From NCBI GenBank assembly GCA_030726065.1, contig JANREK010000028.1:1-64000 (forward strand): a stretch of 64,000 nucleotides of DNA, read 5' to 3'. Positions 1 to 9,031 of the stretch are shown in pieces; position 1 is the first letter of the stretch, and every line of letters starts with the position of its first letter. A program made the position numbers and the translations under genes. The notes beneath the pieces are model-generated. The model did not search any database and had not been told where the DNA came from. It saw only the letters and a program-made list of their open reading frames with translations. The stretch comes from Sediminibacterium sp. GTDB taxonomy: Bacteria > Bacteroidota > Bacteroidia > Chitinophagales > Chitinophagaceae.

Positions 1-1154
1 CCTTCCATCATTTGACGATCCATTTCAGGATACATTAATGTTAAGAAAGGAAAAAGACTACGGAAAGTATCCCAGAACCCAGTATCCGTAAATAAAATCC
101 CATCTTCCACTTTCCCATTGAATGGACTGTAATGAACCATTTTTTGATTTGCATCAAACTCGTAAAACTTCCGCGGGAATTGTAGCATGCGATACAGACA
201 AGAATAAAATGTTTTTACTTGCTCAGGTGTTCCGCCTTCAACAACAACCTTACTTAATTCCTGATGCCATGCTTGCTTCGCTTTACTTTTTATTTGTGGC
301 AAAGTTTGCTTACCTATTTCTCTGTGTAAATTAAGTTCCGCTTGTTCATATGAAATAAAAGAAGAAGCTACTCTTAAATGCACCACCTCGCCTTTTGATG
401 TTCTAAATCCAATAGCGGCTTGCGCATGCGCACTTGTAACCTCCAAACTATTTGACTTTACAATAGAATCACTCGCTGTGTAAGTTAAATTAAATGGCTT
501 ATCAGATTCAATAATGAAATAATTTCTAAAGTTAGCAGGCACTCCTCCTCTGTTTCGAGTGGTATAACCAATAATTTTATTTTCACCAGGGATAATTTTG
601 ATATAAGATCCGCGATCAAATGCGTCAACTAAAATAAATGAACTATCCGATTTAGGAAAAGTAAATTGGAATATAGCACTTCGCTCTGTTGGGGCAATTT
701 CAGAAACAATATCATAATCAGCTAAATAAACACTATAATAATAGGGATTTGAAATTTCAGCTTTATGTGAAAACCAACTGGCTCTTTTTTCTTCATTAAA
801 TTCCAGTTTTCGCGTCATCGGCATAATTGAAAATTGTCCATAGTCTCCCATCCAAGGAGAAGGCTGGTGTGTTTGTTTGAACCCTCTAATTTTATCAGCA
901 GTATATACATACTGCCAACCATATCCATTGGTCCCGGTTTGTGGTGTCCAACAGTTCATACCCCATGGCATGGTGATTGCGGGATAAGTATTCCCATTTG
1001 AAAATGAATATTTTGAATCCGTTCCCATTAATGGGTTCACTAATTCCTCAGGATTAAATGTGGTTTGTGCCCAATGCAACATTGGAACTAAAAGAAACAA
1101 AACAATGATTCTACATTTCATTTGCAACATTTTATTCATCTCTTTTTTATTCAT
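1..1154 (-). CDS. GH92 alpha-mannosidase-like protein (C-terminus cut by window edge)
   Basis: Secreted or periplasmic glycoside hydrolase of family GH92, whose members are Ca-dependent exo-alpha-mannosidases. I read the minus-strand frame by hand from 1154 to 1 and found no internal stop. It begins with a signal peptide ending near LHWAQ. The N-terminal GH92 domain follows (NPLMGTDSKYSFSNGNTYPA, GWQYVY, FKQTHQPSPWMGDYG). The catalytic-domain entry TDTGFWDTFRSLFPF lies close to the window edge. About 384 codons of an expected 750-800 are present, so the catalytic acid and base cannot be checked. It is the last visible gene of the minus-strand unit, 52 bp after the GH2 gene. Three early ATG codons are possible; I chose the outermost. 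Confidence 0.85.
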   Translation of the reverse strand, partial: MNKKEMNKMLQMKCRIIVLFLLVPMLHWAQTTFNPEELVNPLMGTDSKYSFSNGNTYPAITMPWGMNCWTPQTGTNGYGWQYVYTADKIRGFKQTHQPSPWMGDYGQFSIMPMTRKLEFNEEKRASWFSHKAEISNPYYYSVYLADYDIVSEIAPTERSAIFQFTFPKSDSSFILVDAFDRGSYIKIIPGENKIIGYTTRNRGGVPANFRNYFIIESDKPFNLTYTASDSIVKSNSLEVTSAHAQAAIGFRTSKGEVVHLRVASSFISYEQAELNLHREIGKQTLPQIKSKAKQAWHQELSKVVVEGGTPEQVKTFYSCLYRMLQFPRKFYEFDANQKMVHYSPFNGKVEDGILFTDTGFWDTFRSLFPFLTLMYPEMDRQMME

Positions 1155-1206
1155 CTATATTTTATGCACGAGCAATATAAAAAACCTCCTTAAGAAATTT
1201 ATACTA

Positions 1207-4008
1207 TTACTTTTTATTTATAATGACCACACTTGGATTCACTGGATAACGTCCAAAATCAGCACCATAAATTGCTAGTCCGCTTTCCCCTTGTGTTTGA
1301 ATTTTTAAAGTAACAAAACCTTGTGCCTTTGCCGCTTTTAATTCCGCAGATGATAATGGCAACTTCACTAAATATCCGTAGGATCCAGCCTCTCTTAATT
1401 TACGATCCTGTGGCTGACTGTTCCAAGATAATACACCTCTGTGATCCGCCGGGTCATCCGATAAAGTAAAAGTCTTGGCTTTATTCCCATTTACAAAAAC
1501 ATCAATGGTTGATGAAAATAAAGTTTCATCAGTCATTGGATAGGAATTTGGATTTTTATGCGGTGAAACTTTTGCGCCCAACATATAGTCCTGATTTTTA
1601 TTAAATGCTTCTCCTTTGTCTTTATCAAACAATTGCTTTGCAGATGCTTCAAATAAAATAAACGCTTCTTGTACATTACCTAAAGAAAGTTCATTTGAAA
1701 ATGGAATATTGTATTCAAAAAATCCTTTACCCGCACCATTTACCTTTAGTCCGTCCAATACATTCCATTGTTTTTGCGACCAAGTCGCTTTGGTGAATTT
1801 TGAAGGTGCCAATTCCAAAATAGTAGTTTTATCCTTATTCAAATCACTCTTAACTATAAAGTGCATAAAGTTGGTATGCAGAACATTTCCTGATGCATCT
1901 TTTAATTTAAATTTAATCATACCCAATCCAGCAAATGCAGGCACTTTAAATTCAAAAGAAGGTAATTGCTTTTGCATCCATGGCTGATAATCAAACTTCA
2001 TAGTATTGATGGTATATGGCGTTGACACTCCCGTCTTATCCATAAATTCAACATCAAATTCAATAAATAATTGTCCCCCTTCTATTTTCTTTCCAGACAT
2101 CACTGATATAAACAAAGGCATGTTTAACACTTCATTGCCTTTTAAAGTTTTACTTATTTCGTTACCTGTTGATAAATAAAATTCTGAGTGAAAATCCTTA
2201 TCCGTCATTCCTTTTGCGATATCAGATAACCCTGTATATTTCATGGTACGATCAAAACGCCAATACCCATTCCACTCATTAATTACGTCATGATGTTCCG
2301 TATATAACCATCCTGCTACTTTCGGGTATTTACGGAAAGTATTGATCATTCTATGATAATCCCAGCTCCAATCCACATCACCTGTACTTCCATCATAACC
2401 CCATACATTGCCACATTCTGAATTGATATTGGGTTGTCGACCTTGCTTAAATCCATCCTCAAAATGATAGGTACTTCCCTCGAATGTATTTTTAACAATC
2501 GTACTTATATGCTTATCCCACTCATAGCCTGGCAAATATTCATGCCATGAATTAATATCAGTTTCTGTATGTCCAGCACCACAACAAATGGAATTATCTT
2601 CTACCAATCTTGTAGGATCTAATGATTTTGTCAAATAATACATGGAGGCCACCCAATTTTGCGTGCTCGGCAAATATTTAGTAACGGCTTTCCCATTTTT
2701 GTTTGTTTCTACTTGTTTGGTTTTTAATCCCCAGGTTTCGTTAAATGTTATCCAGGAAAATATGGCAGGATGATTGTAATCTCTTTTAATCATTTCCCTT
2801 AAAGTATATTCAGATGCGGCTTGCGCTTCTGCATTTGGCTCTCCCCAAGCATTAGGCAAATCCGACATCACTAATAAACCTAATTTATCAGCCCAATATA
2901 ATTTACGAGGTACATCCACTTTAATATGTGTACGAATACCATTTAATCCAAGGTCCTTACAAAGTTGAATCTCATTTTTCATGAAAGCATCTGTGGGAAA
3001 GGTATAAAACCCTTCTGGATGATAGGATTGATCTAAAGTTAATTGTAAGTAAATGGGTTCATTATTCAATGCGATATAAGGGATATCGGTATTGGGTAAA
3101 TTAACCACCGAAATTTTACGCATTCCAAAGTAGGTATTTACGATGTCCTGATTTAATTGCACACTGGTTTCATATAAAAAAGGATCTTGCAAATTCCATA
3201 ATCTTGGATTTGGTATATCCACTAAAAAGCTATCTGATTTTGTATTTTTTGCTATTTTATTTTTTGCCACTATCACTGATTCAGGACTTTTAATATTCAA
3301 TATTAACTCCCCATCATTTGCAGCCTCATCTGATAAAATATATGCTACCCTAACTGTCTTATCATCAATATTGGGCGTAAAGTGAACTGACTCAATAAAA
3401 TTTTGCGCTCTACCCTCTAAATATACAGTTTGCCAAATACCTCTTGCATCTCCGTAACCTTGTTTGCCATATAAAGCATAATCTCTGCGCTTATCATCTA
3501 CTTTAATCACCAATTGCTGCGGTGTATTAAATTTAACCTGCTCTGTTAATTCAAATGAGAAAGGCGTATAACCACCTTCATGTTTACCCACCATCACCCC
3601 ATTGAACCAAACTGTAGTTTCAAAATCAGATGCACCAATAGTAACAAATACTCTTTGTTTGCCCCAACTTGCTGGAACAGTGATTGTTTTTTTGTACCAT
3701 GCAAAATCAGCTTCATTTTTAACACCAGACAAAGGTGACCCCCATGGAAATGGTACTTGTATTTTTTTTGAAAATTTCGTTGCCCCTTTATGCCATTGAT
3801 TCACCACTCCTTTATTTAAACTATCAAATTCAAAATCCCACTGGCCATTTAAGTTGATCCAATTGGCACGTTCAAAATCGGGCCTTGGATGTTCAGGCAA
3901 AGGAATCGTTTGGGCATGCGCACCCATTGTTAAAAAAAAAGTGACGAGCAGCAAACCAATAAATTGTCTTGTATTTCGAATACAATTATAGATAGAATTT
4001 GATCGCAT
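1207..4008 (-). CDS. GH2 family glycoside hydrolase
   Basis: Secreted GH2 hydrolase (beta-galactosidase, beta-glucuronidase or beta-mannosidase superfamily). A signal peptide at about residues 1-33 ends GAHAQ. It is followed by a jelly-roll sugar-binding domain (about 45-200, with NLNGQWDFEFD and DFETTVWFNG), an Ig-like domain (about 200-300) and the TIM barrel (about 310-620). The motif TFNETWG places the likely acid/base at Glu424. The Glu in NINSECGNVWG (Glu531) is the candidate nucleophile, and the spacing of 107 residues fits GH2. The remaining 300 residues look like accessory beta-sandwich domains. At 933 aa it is full length. It lies 28 bp downstream of the Gfo/Idh/MocA gene, probably in one transcript. 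Substrate specificity cannot be read from sequence. Confidence 0.85.
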   Translation of the reverse strand: MRSNSIYNCIRNTRQFIGLLLVTFFLTMGAHAQTIPLPEHPRPDFERANWINLNGQWDFEFDSLNKGVVNQWHKGATKFSKKIQVPFPWGSPLSGVKNEADFAWYKKTITVPASWGKQRVFVTIGASDFETTVWFNGVMVGKHEGGYTPFSFELTEQVKFNTPQQLVIKVDDKRRDYALYGKQGYGDARGIWQTVYLEGRAQNFIESVHFTPNIDDKTVRVAYILSDEAANDGELILNIKSPESVIVAKNKIAKNTKSDSFLVDIPNPRLWNLQDPFLYETSVQLNQDIVNTYFGMRKISVVNLPNTDIPYIALNNEPIYLQLTLDQSYHPEGFYTFPTDAFMKNEIQLCKDLGLNGIRTHIKVDVPRKLYWADKLGLLVMSDLPNAWGEPNAEAQAASEYTLREMIKRDYNHPAIFSWITFNETWGLKTKQVETNKNGKAVTKYLPSTQNWVASMYYLTKSLDPTRLVEDNSICCGAGHTETDINSWHEYLPGYEWDKHISTIVKNTFEGSTYHFEDGFKQGRQPNINSECGNVWGYDGSTGDVDWSWDYHRMINTFRKYPKVAGWLYTEHHDVINEWNGYWRFDRTMKYTGLSDIAKGMTDKDFHSEFYLSTGNEISKTLKGNEVLNMPLFISVMSGKKIEGGQLFIEFDVEFMDKTGVSTPYTINTMKFDYQPWMQKQLPSFEFKVPAFAGLGMIKFKLKDASGNVLHTNFMHFIVKSDLNKDKTTILELAPSKFTKATWSQKQWNVLDGLKVNGAGKGFFEYNIPFSNELSLGNVQEAFILFEASAKQLFDKDKGEAFNKNQDYMLGAKVSPHKNPNSYPMTDETLFSSTIDVFVNGNKAKTFTLSDDPADHRGVLSWNSQPQDRKLREAGSYGYLVKLPLSSAELKAAKAQGFVTLKIQTQGESGLAIYGADFGRYPVNPSVVIINKK

Positions 4009-4036
4009 AAAAATTAGTTATTTGTTGAAAAGCAAT

Positions 4037-5353
4037 TTAGAATTTTGGAAATTTATATCCGTTATGATAAGTTGGTTTGATTAATTTATTTGCCAATGAA
4101 TTATCAAACTTAGAATTGATTGCATCCCAATGAATACGATCACCTACTCTTAAAGATAAGTTACCCATATGTGCACTTAATGCTACATTAGATCCAACTT
4201 CAATGGGACAAGCAAGTTGATCAAGTTTACCCGATTTAATTACATCAATAAAATTTTGTGCATGATAGTCTAAGCCAATATTTGATTTTTTAATTAAAGG
4301 GACTGCTTCTATTTTAGTTTTATCTGGTATTACTTCCCATCCACCTCTGTTAACCACTAAGATTCCATTCTCCCCAATAAATGCGATACCATGCCCACGT
4401 CCATATTCACCACTTCCAGTGCCCATATAATGCTCCCAAGTGTTGGAGAAATGTCCAAAATCATAAGTTACATTGATATAATCAGGGGTTTCTCTAACAT
4501 CATTCACTAGAATTCTTTTACCACCTACAGCAGAAACTGATTTGGGTTCAGTTACATTCATGCCCCATAATACAATATCAATTAAATGTACGCCCCAATC
4601 GGTCATTAATCCACCCCCATAATCCCAAAACCACCTAAAGTCATAATGAAAACGTCTTAAATTAAAAGGGCGCGTTTGTGCAGGACCCAACCACATCGCA
4701 TAATCAACTCCCGCTGGTACTTTACTATCCGGCACTGGTGTTAAAGGATCGGTACCACGATACATCCAGCATTTGGTGTTTACAATTTTTCCTAATTTAC
4801 CAGATTGCACATAAGCAACCGCATCCTGAAAATGTTTTTCACTTCGTTGCCATTGATTTACTTGAACTACTTTACCAGATTTTTGTGTAGCATGCACCAT
4901 TGCACGCGCTTCCAAAATTGAGTTCGCAATTGGCTTTTCACAATACACATGTTTCCCAGCGGATAATGCATCCGTCAGTTGCAAGCAATGCCAATGATCT
5001 GGTGTTGCAATTAATACCGCATCTATATCTTTATTTTCAAGTAATTTTCTATAATCTTTATAGACAAGCAAATTATTAGCACCCAATTTTGCTAAATCAT
5101 CTTTGCGTTTATTGATTTGTTCGTCATCAATATCACAAATGGCTAACACATTTACATCTTTAATTTTTAAAAAGGCACGAATATTATTGAAACCTTGATT
5201 TTTTAAACCAATTAATCCAATATTGATTTTATCATTGGCACCTACTTTATTTCTCATTTTAGCATAAATGTCAGAAGGGAAAAATTCCATCAATCCTAAA
5301 CCAGCTAATGTAGCGGATGAATTTTTTATAAAAGATCTTCGAGAATTATTCAT
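4037..5353 (-). CDS. Gfo/Idh/MocA family NAD(P)-dependent oxidoreductase, Tat-type signal
   Basis: Predicted sugar dehydrogenase of the Gfo/Idh/MocA family. The N-terminus has a Tat-like motif (SRRSFIKNS) and a hydrophobic stretch, so export as a folded, cofactor-loaded enzyme is likely. The Rossmann domain starts at about residue 40 (INIGLIGLKNQG). The family signature CEKPIANS, whose Lys is catalytic in relatives, follows VLIATPDHWHC. The C-terminal substrate domain includes GGGLMTDWGVHLIDIVLWG. It ends 10 bp before the DUF1080 gene, so the two are likely co-expressed. Such pairs have been linked to 3-keto-glycoside metabolism, where the dehydrogenase oxidises the C3 hydroxyl and DUF1080 enzymes break the activated glycosidic bond. 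That role is inferred here. Confidence 0.85.
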   Translation of the reverse strand: MNNSRRSFIKNSSATLAGLGLMEFFPSDIYAKMRNKVGANDKINIGLIGLKNQGFNNIRAFLKIKDVNVLAICDIDDEQINKRKDDLAKLGANNLLVYKDYRKLLENKDIDAVLIATPDHWHCLQLTDALSAGKHVYCEKPIANSILEARAMVHATQKSGKVVQVNQWQRSEKHFQDAVAYVQSGKLGKIVNTKCWMYRGTDPLTPVPDSKVPAGVDYAMWLGPAQTRPFNLRRFHYDFRWFWDYGGGLMTDWGVHLIDIVLWGMNVTEPKSVSAVGGKRILVNDVRETPDYINVTYDFGHFSNTWEHYMGTGSGEYGRGHGIAFIGENGILVVNRGGWEVIPDKTKIEAVPLIKKSNIGLDYHAQNFIDVIKSGKLDQLACPIEVGSNVALSAHMGNLSLRVGDRIHWDAINSKFDNSLANKLIKPTYHNGYKFPKF

Positions 5354-5362
5354 AAAATATAT

Positions 5363-6718
5363 TTAATCTATTTTTCTAATTTTAATATTCTTATAAGAAA
5401 CGTCATCACCATGATCTTGTAATAGAATTGGTGATACTTTTACTTTTGCAAAATTAGGATTTTTAGCAAACTTACTTTTAGCGATCGCTTCCAAATAAGC
5501 AGGGCCATCTTTTGTATATTCTAAAACCTTAAATCCATTCAACCAATGTTCAACCACATTATTTGAATGAACTATAATTTTTCCTTGATTCCACAAACCA
5601 ATTTTTTGCTGAAATCTTGGATCTAATTTTTTGGCAGTAATAATATCATATAAACTACTTAAAGTTCTATTTCCATTGATGCCTAATTTTGCGTCTGGAT
5701 GTTTTTCATTATCTAATATTTGATACTCTAATCCCAAACCTGATCTTTGTGTTTTATACGGCGTAGTTACAAAATATTTAACCCCCGAATTTGCGCCTTC
5801 GCTTAATTTAAAATCAAAATTTAATTCATAGCTAGTAAAAGTTTTCGATGTTAACAAATCGCCATGTTTCACTTTTGAAGCAGTATCACTTTTCATTATA
5901 CTTAATATACCATCATTAACTACCCAACCTGATGCTGGAGGCGCATCCTCTCCTACCATTTTCCAACCTTCTAAATTTTTGCCATTAAATAATAAGGAAA
6001 AACCTTGCGCCACTTCTTGTGGAGATAAGGTGTTTAATGTATAGTTAGCCACTGGTGTAGTGTTGTCCAATGGACGCGGCTTCATATCTTTTCCTGTTTG
6101 AATGCGAATATTTTTCCATGCAATTTGTGCCCCACCATCTCTTTCTTTTACTGAATGTACTTGTAATGCGATAATACCTTTCATTGTTAAATCATCTACC
6201 ATATAGGATACAGGCACATCATTTACCCAAGTTCTTATTACAGAACCAATTGCTTCAATGCGGTATTTATTCCAATCATTCTTTTTAAACGCATTTTTGG
6301 CAGCTGGATTCATTTCGGTTTGATACATCCATCCACGACGTGCTTCATCATAAATACCCCCTGACCAAGCTCTGTCTGAAGGATCAATCTCAACTTGCAA
6401 GCCATGTACACGTCCTTTATTAAATTCCGGGATGGACAAGCTTCTGATTTGAATACCTGAATTCATTTCCCCAACTTTTAAATCTACTTCAAGAATAAAA
6501 TCTCCATATTCGGCATCACAAGCTAAAAACGAGTTAGGCTCTCCAGTAACAGTTGTGCCCACAATCGTACCATCAACAACTTCGTATTTAGCTTTACCAT
6601 TTAATTGATGAAAGCCATTTAAAGTTTTTCCATCAAACAAGCTTTTCCATGCTTTATTCTGCGCACTTAAAATAAAAGTGCATAAAATAAATAAAGAAAG
6701 TAATTGTATTTTTTTCAT
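5363..6718 (-). CDS. Tandem DUF1080 (3-keto-disaccharide hydrolase) protein
   Basis: Secreted protein with two DUF1080 (PF06439) domains of concanavalin/LamG-like fold. A signal peptide (about 1-19, ending SAQ) precedes domain 1 (about 24-205: WKSLFDGKTLNGFHQLNGKA, GIYDEARRGWMY, WNKYRIEA) and domain 2 (about 240-450: FSLLFNGKNLEGWKMVGE, GLEYQILDNEKHPD, DHGDDVSYKNIKIR). The family is now named 3-keto-disaccharide hydrolase and is often found beside Gfo/Idh/MocA dehydrogenases, as here. Two copies in one chain is a common arrangement. Domain assignment is strong; the reaction is inferred from the family and the neighbour. Confidence 0.85.
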   Translation of the reverse strand: MKKIQLLSLFILCTFILSAQNKAWKSLFDGKTLNGFHQLNGKAKYEVVDGTIVGTTVTGEPNSFLACDAEYGDFILEVDLKVGEMNSGIQIRSLSIPEFNKGRVHGLQVEIDPSDRAWSGGIYDEARRGWMYQTEMNPAAKNAFKKNDWNKYRIEAIGSVIRTWVNDVPVSYMVDDLTMKGIIALQVHSVKERDGGAQIAWKNIRIQTGKDMKPRPLDNTTPVANYTLNTLSPQEVAQGFSLLFNGKNLEGWKMVGEDAPPASGWVVNDGILSIMKSDTASKVKHGDLLTSKTFTSYELNFDFKLSEGANSGVKYFVTTPYKTQRSGLGLEYQILDNEKHPDAKLGINGNRTLSSLYDIITAKKLDPRFQQKIGLWNQGKIIVHSNNVVEHWLNGFKVLEYTKDGPAYLEAIAKSKFAKNPNFAKVKVSPILLQDHGDDVSYKNIKIRKID

Positions 6719-6776
6719 ATGGTTAAATTTTTAGTTGAATTAATTTTGATTAATTCAATTTTTACGTGGTTATATA

Positions 6777-7820
6777 TTAAGGTTTATTAATTTTCATTTC
6801 ATTGATCCATTGTTGTATTAAAGCAACGCCTTCCTCGTGCACTAAGTTTCGTCCCAATTCTGGCATCCTTTCGCCCGGGGCTTTCGTTTTCATTCTGTAT
6901 AATAGAATAGAAGCATTTGCATCACCTGGAACAATGTCATACAAATTTCCACCAGACCCATTTCCAGCCGCAACCGGTGTTTTATTAATTCCTAAAGCAG
7001 TTGAATTTGTTTCATGTGCTGTTAAATAAAGTCCAGAAGTTTGCGCAGGCCCATCACTACGATGACAATGCGCGCAGTTTATTTCCAAATAAGCCCTTGC
7101 GCGCGCATTTAGATCACCTGTACTTGGATCGTTCCATACTGCTGCTTTTGGTAGATCGCCATCCGGTACTGATTTTAATAATCCATGCGTTTTCCAGTAA
7201 TCAATTTGATTTTGTTTACCATCGCTATAGTTAAAATCACCATTCATTTGCGCTACCGAAGGGCCAATGGGCATCATTTTATCATTACTATTATGACATC
7301 CTTTACATTGGTTTTGATTCGGCACAACATACCTCACCTGTTGCGCGATCCCTTGTGGATTAATAAATTTAACTTGTTTTTGATCACCTGCAATTTCTAA
7401 AACCGCATCGGACTGATCCTCATTCCAAACATAGGTCATTGCTTTCCAGCCATCTGACTCGTGGATAAGCAATCTAGTTTCCATCACATCAATATCCTTA
7501 CCTAAATTTCTTTGATCTGCTGAATAATAAAAACTCTTGACGATTAAGGTGCCTGTTGGAAAATCAAGTACTCCTTGTGCTTTATAATCCACTTTTGCCC
7601 CTTTTGGGAATCGAATCAACCTTGATTTTTCTGCGTAATCAGTATACAAGGGGGTGTTTAATGCATAAGGAACCAAATCCTTTTTTGGAATTAGCTGAGA
7701 CATCTTTCCTTCAAAAATCCCCCATTCAGATAAATTTTCTGGATAAGTGGGTTTGTTGGTCTTGAATGATGAATTGATCAAGATGACAAACAACAGTCCT
7801 ATACTAAAAATCCTTACCAT
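6777..7820 (-). CDS. Di-heme c-type cytochrome (SO_2930-like family)
   Basis: Exported cytochrome with two CxxCH heme-attachment motifs, QCKGCHNSN (Cys172, Cys175, His176) and NCAHCHRSDG (Cys249, Cys252, His253). A hydrophobic signal or anchor covers residues 1-19. The N-terminal part (SEWGIFEG, YALNTPLYTDYAEKSRLIRF) matches my recollection of the SO_2930-type family. That family typically sits beside a parallel beta-helix protein, which is what is seen 3 bp upstream. Electron transfer in the periplasm or at the outer surface is the plausible role; its partner is unknown. Heme attachment would need a cytochrome c maturation system, and ccmE and ccmF are present at 34.5-37.4 kb. Confidence 0.8.
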   Translation of the reverse strand: MVRIFSIGLLFVILINSSFKTNKPTYPENLSEWGIFEGKMSQLIPKKDLVPYALNTPLYTDYAEKSRLIRFPKGAKVDYKAQGVLDFPTGTLIVKSFYYSADQRNLGKDIDVMETRLLIHESDGWKAMTYVWNEDQSDAVLEIAGDQKQVKFINPQGIAQQVRYVVPNQNQCKGCHNSNDKMMPIGPSVAQMNGDFNYSDGKQNQIDYWKTHGLLKSVPDGDLPKAAVWNDPSTGDLNARARAYLEINCAHCHRSDGPAQTSGLYLTAHETNSTALGINKTPVAAGNGSGGNLYDIVPGDANASILLYRMKTKAPGERMPELGRNLVHEEGVALIQQWINEMKINKP

Positions 7821-7823
7821 ATC

Positions 7824-9005
7824 TTATTTGTTTGTACAATTAAACATTTCGTTTGGCACAATTGCCATATCCTTAAATAAATTAGAAGCATCTAAATTTA
7901 CAATAGATTGATTTGTATTATTTATAATTGAAATACAGTTACCTGCAGTCCAATTTCCGTTTGCATCTAATAAGGCTTTATTTTTAATCCCATCATAGAT
8001 GATATGTGGTGTGTTTTCCTTAAACCTTTTTGAAACAATCATACCTAATGGGTCAGCACTCACTGGCCTACCCACTTGACGCTCAAATTGATTATCATAA
8101 ATGGATATGGCGGATGGATATGGATCATATAATTTATCCTTGATAGGTTTACCTGTGGTGAAATAACTAATAATTCCAGTACTTACACTTTGATTATTGA
8201 TTATTTTATTTTTAAAAATATTGATCCCTTTCGATGCTAAAATCAAAATACCAGTACCTGTAGGAACAGATGCTACAATATTACCCTTTGGTGCAAAATT
8301 TGGAAAATTGTTATCATGAATATAATTGTCATGCACATTTACATCACCCCCTTTTTTTTGCACTAAGTCCGGCAAATCAAATACCAATACGCCGCCTGTA
8401 TTTTGGTAAGCTTCATTGTTAAATACTTCGGCATGAATCGAATTTTCAATTTCAATTCCCGCTACATTATAATATGCTTTTGAATTTTTTACAACAATAT
8501 TTTTTGACTGGCCCACATAAATCCCTGCATCTGATGCCCCCATGGCTTCACATTTATCGATCATTACGCCATCACATTGAACAGGATAAAATCCATACCC
8601 GCCATTCTCCGGTCCTGGAGCTCCAGTCCACTCCGTTTTTACATCACGAAAAGTAATATTGTTGACATGCATTGTTTTAATGGCATCTCCCTTAGCATCC
8701 TGCACACTAAAACCTTCCAACACGATATCATCACAATTACTTACCCTGATTCCTTCAGCCCCATCCGTTTGGCCTTTAAAACTCAACTTAGTTTTATTCA
8801 TGCCCTTACCACGAATGGTGATTTTTTTCTTTTCTTCTAACGACAAGGTGTTTGTGAATTCAAAAACACCTTCAGGTATTTCGATAACAGCACCTGCCTC
8901 AGCCAAAATAAGTTGTTTTTGCAATTTCTTTTGAACATCAGCTTGGGCCAATCCTTGCATTGAAAAAACGATAGTGCCAATAAAAAATAAGACGAATGAT
9001 TTCAT
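7824..9005 (-). CDS. Secreted right-handed parallel beta-helix protein (SO_2929-like)
   Basis: A signal peptide (about 1-21, MQGLAQ) is followed by a right-handed parallel beta-helix made of short asparagine- and glycine-rich rungs (for example CDDIVLEGFSVQDAKGDAIK, ASDAGIYVGQSKNIVVKNSK, NSIHAEVFNNEAYQNTGGVL). This fold is shared by polysaccharide lyases, C5-epimerases and binding proteins. The pairing with the di-heme cytochrome (3-bp gap) matches the known SO_2929/SO_2930-type pair of unknown function. I see no catalytic signature that separates lyase from hydrolase. The size (393 aa) fits a complete protein, and co-transcription with its neighbours is likely. Confidence 0.75.
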   Translation of the reverse strand: MKSFVLFFIGTIVFSMQGLAQADVQKKLQKQLILAEAGAVIEIPEGVFEFTNTLSLEEKKKITIRGKGMNKTKLSFKGQTDGAEGIRVSNCDDIVLEGFSVQDAKGDAIKTMHVNNITFRDVKTEWTGAPGPENGGYGFYPVQCDGVMIDKCEAMGASDAGIYVGQSKNIVVKNSKAYYNVAGIEIENSIHAEVFNNEAYQNTGGVLVFDLPDLVQKKGGDVNVHDNYIHDNNFPNFAPKGNIVASVPTGTGILILASKGINIFKNKIINNQSVSTGIISYFTTGKPIKDKLYDPYPSAISIYDNQFERQVGRPVSADPLGMIVSKRFKENTPHIIYDGIKNKALLDANGNWTAGNCISIINNTNQSIVNLDASNLFKDMAIVPNEMFNCTNK

Positions 9006-9031
9006 GAAAACTATTTTAAAATTAATGTTGA

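Noticed and set aside
1185..1191. AAGGAGG Shine-Dalgarno-like sequence upstream of the partial GH92 gene
   Set aside because: It is 30 bp from the ATG, too far for ribosome binding, and no alternative start gives an open frame.
1616..1987. 123-residue plus-strand frame inside GH2
   Set aside because: Antisense shadow of a well-supported gene with no start context or family pattern.
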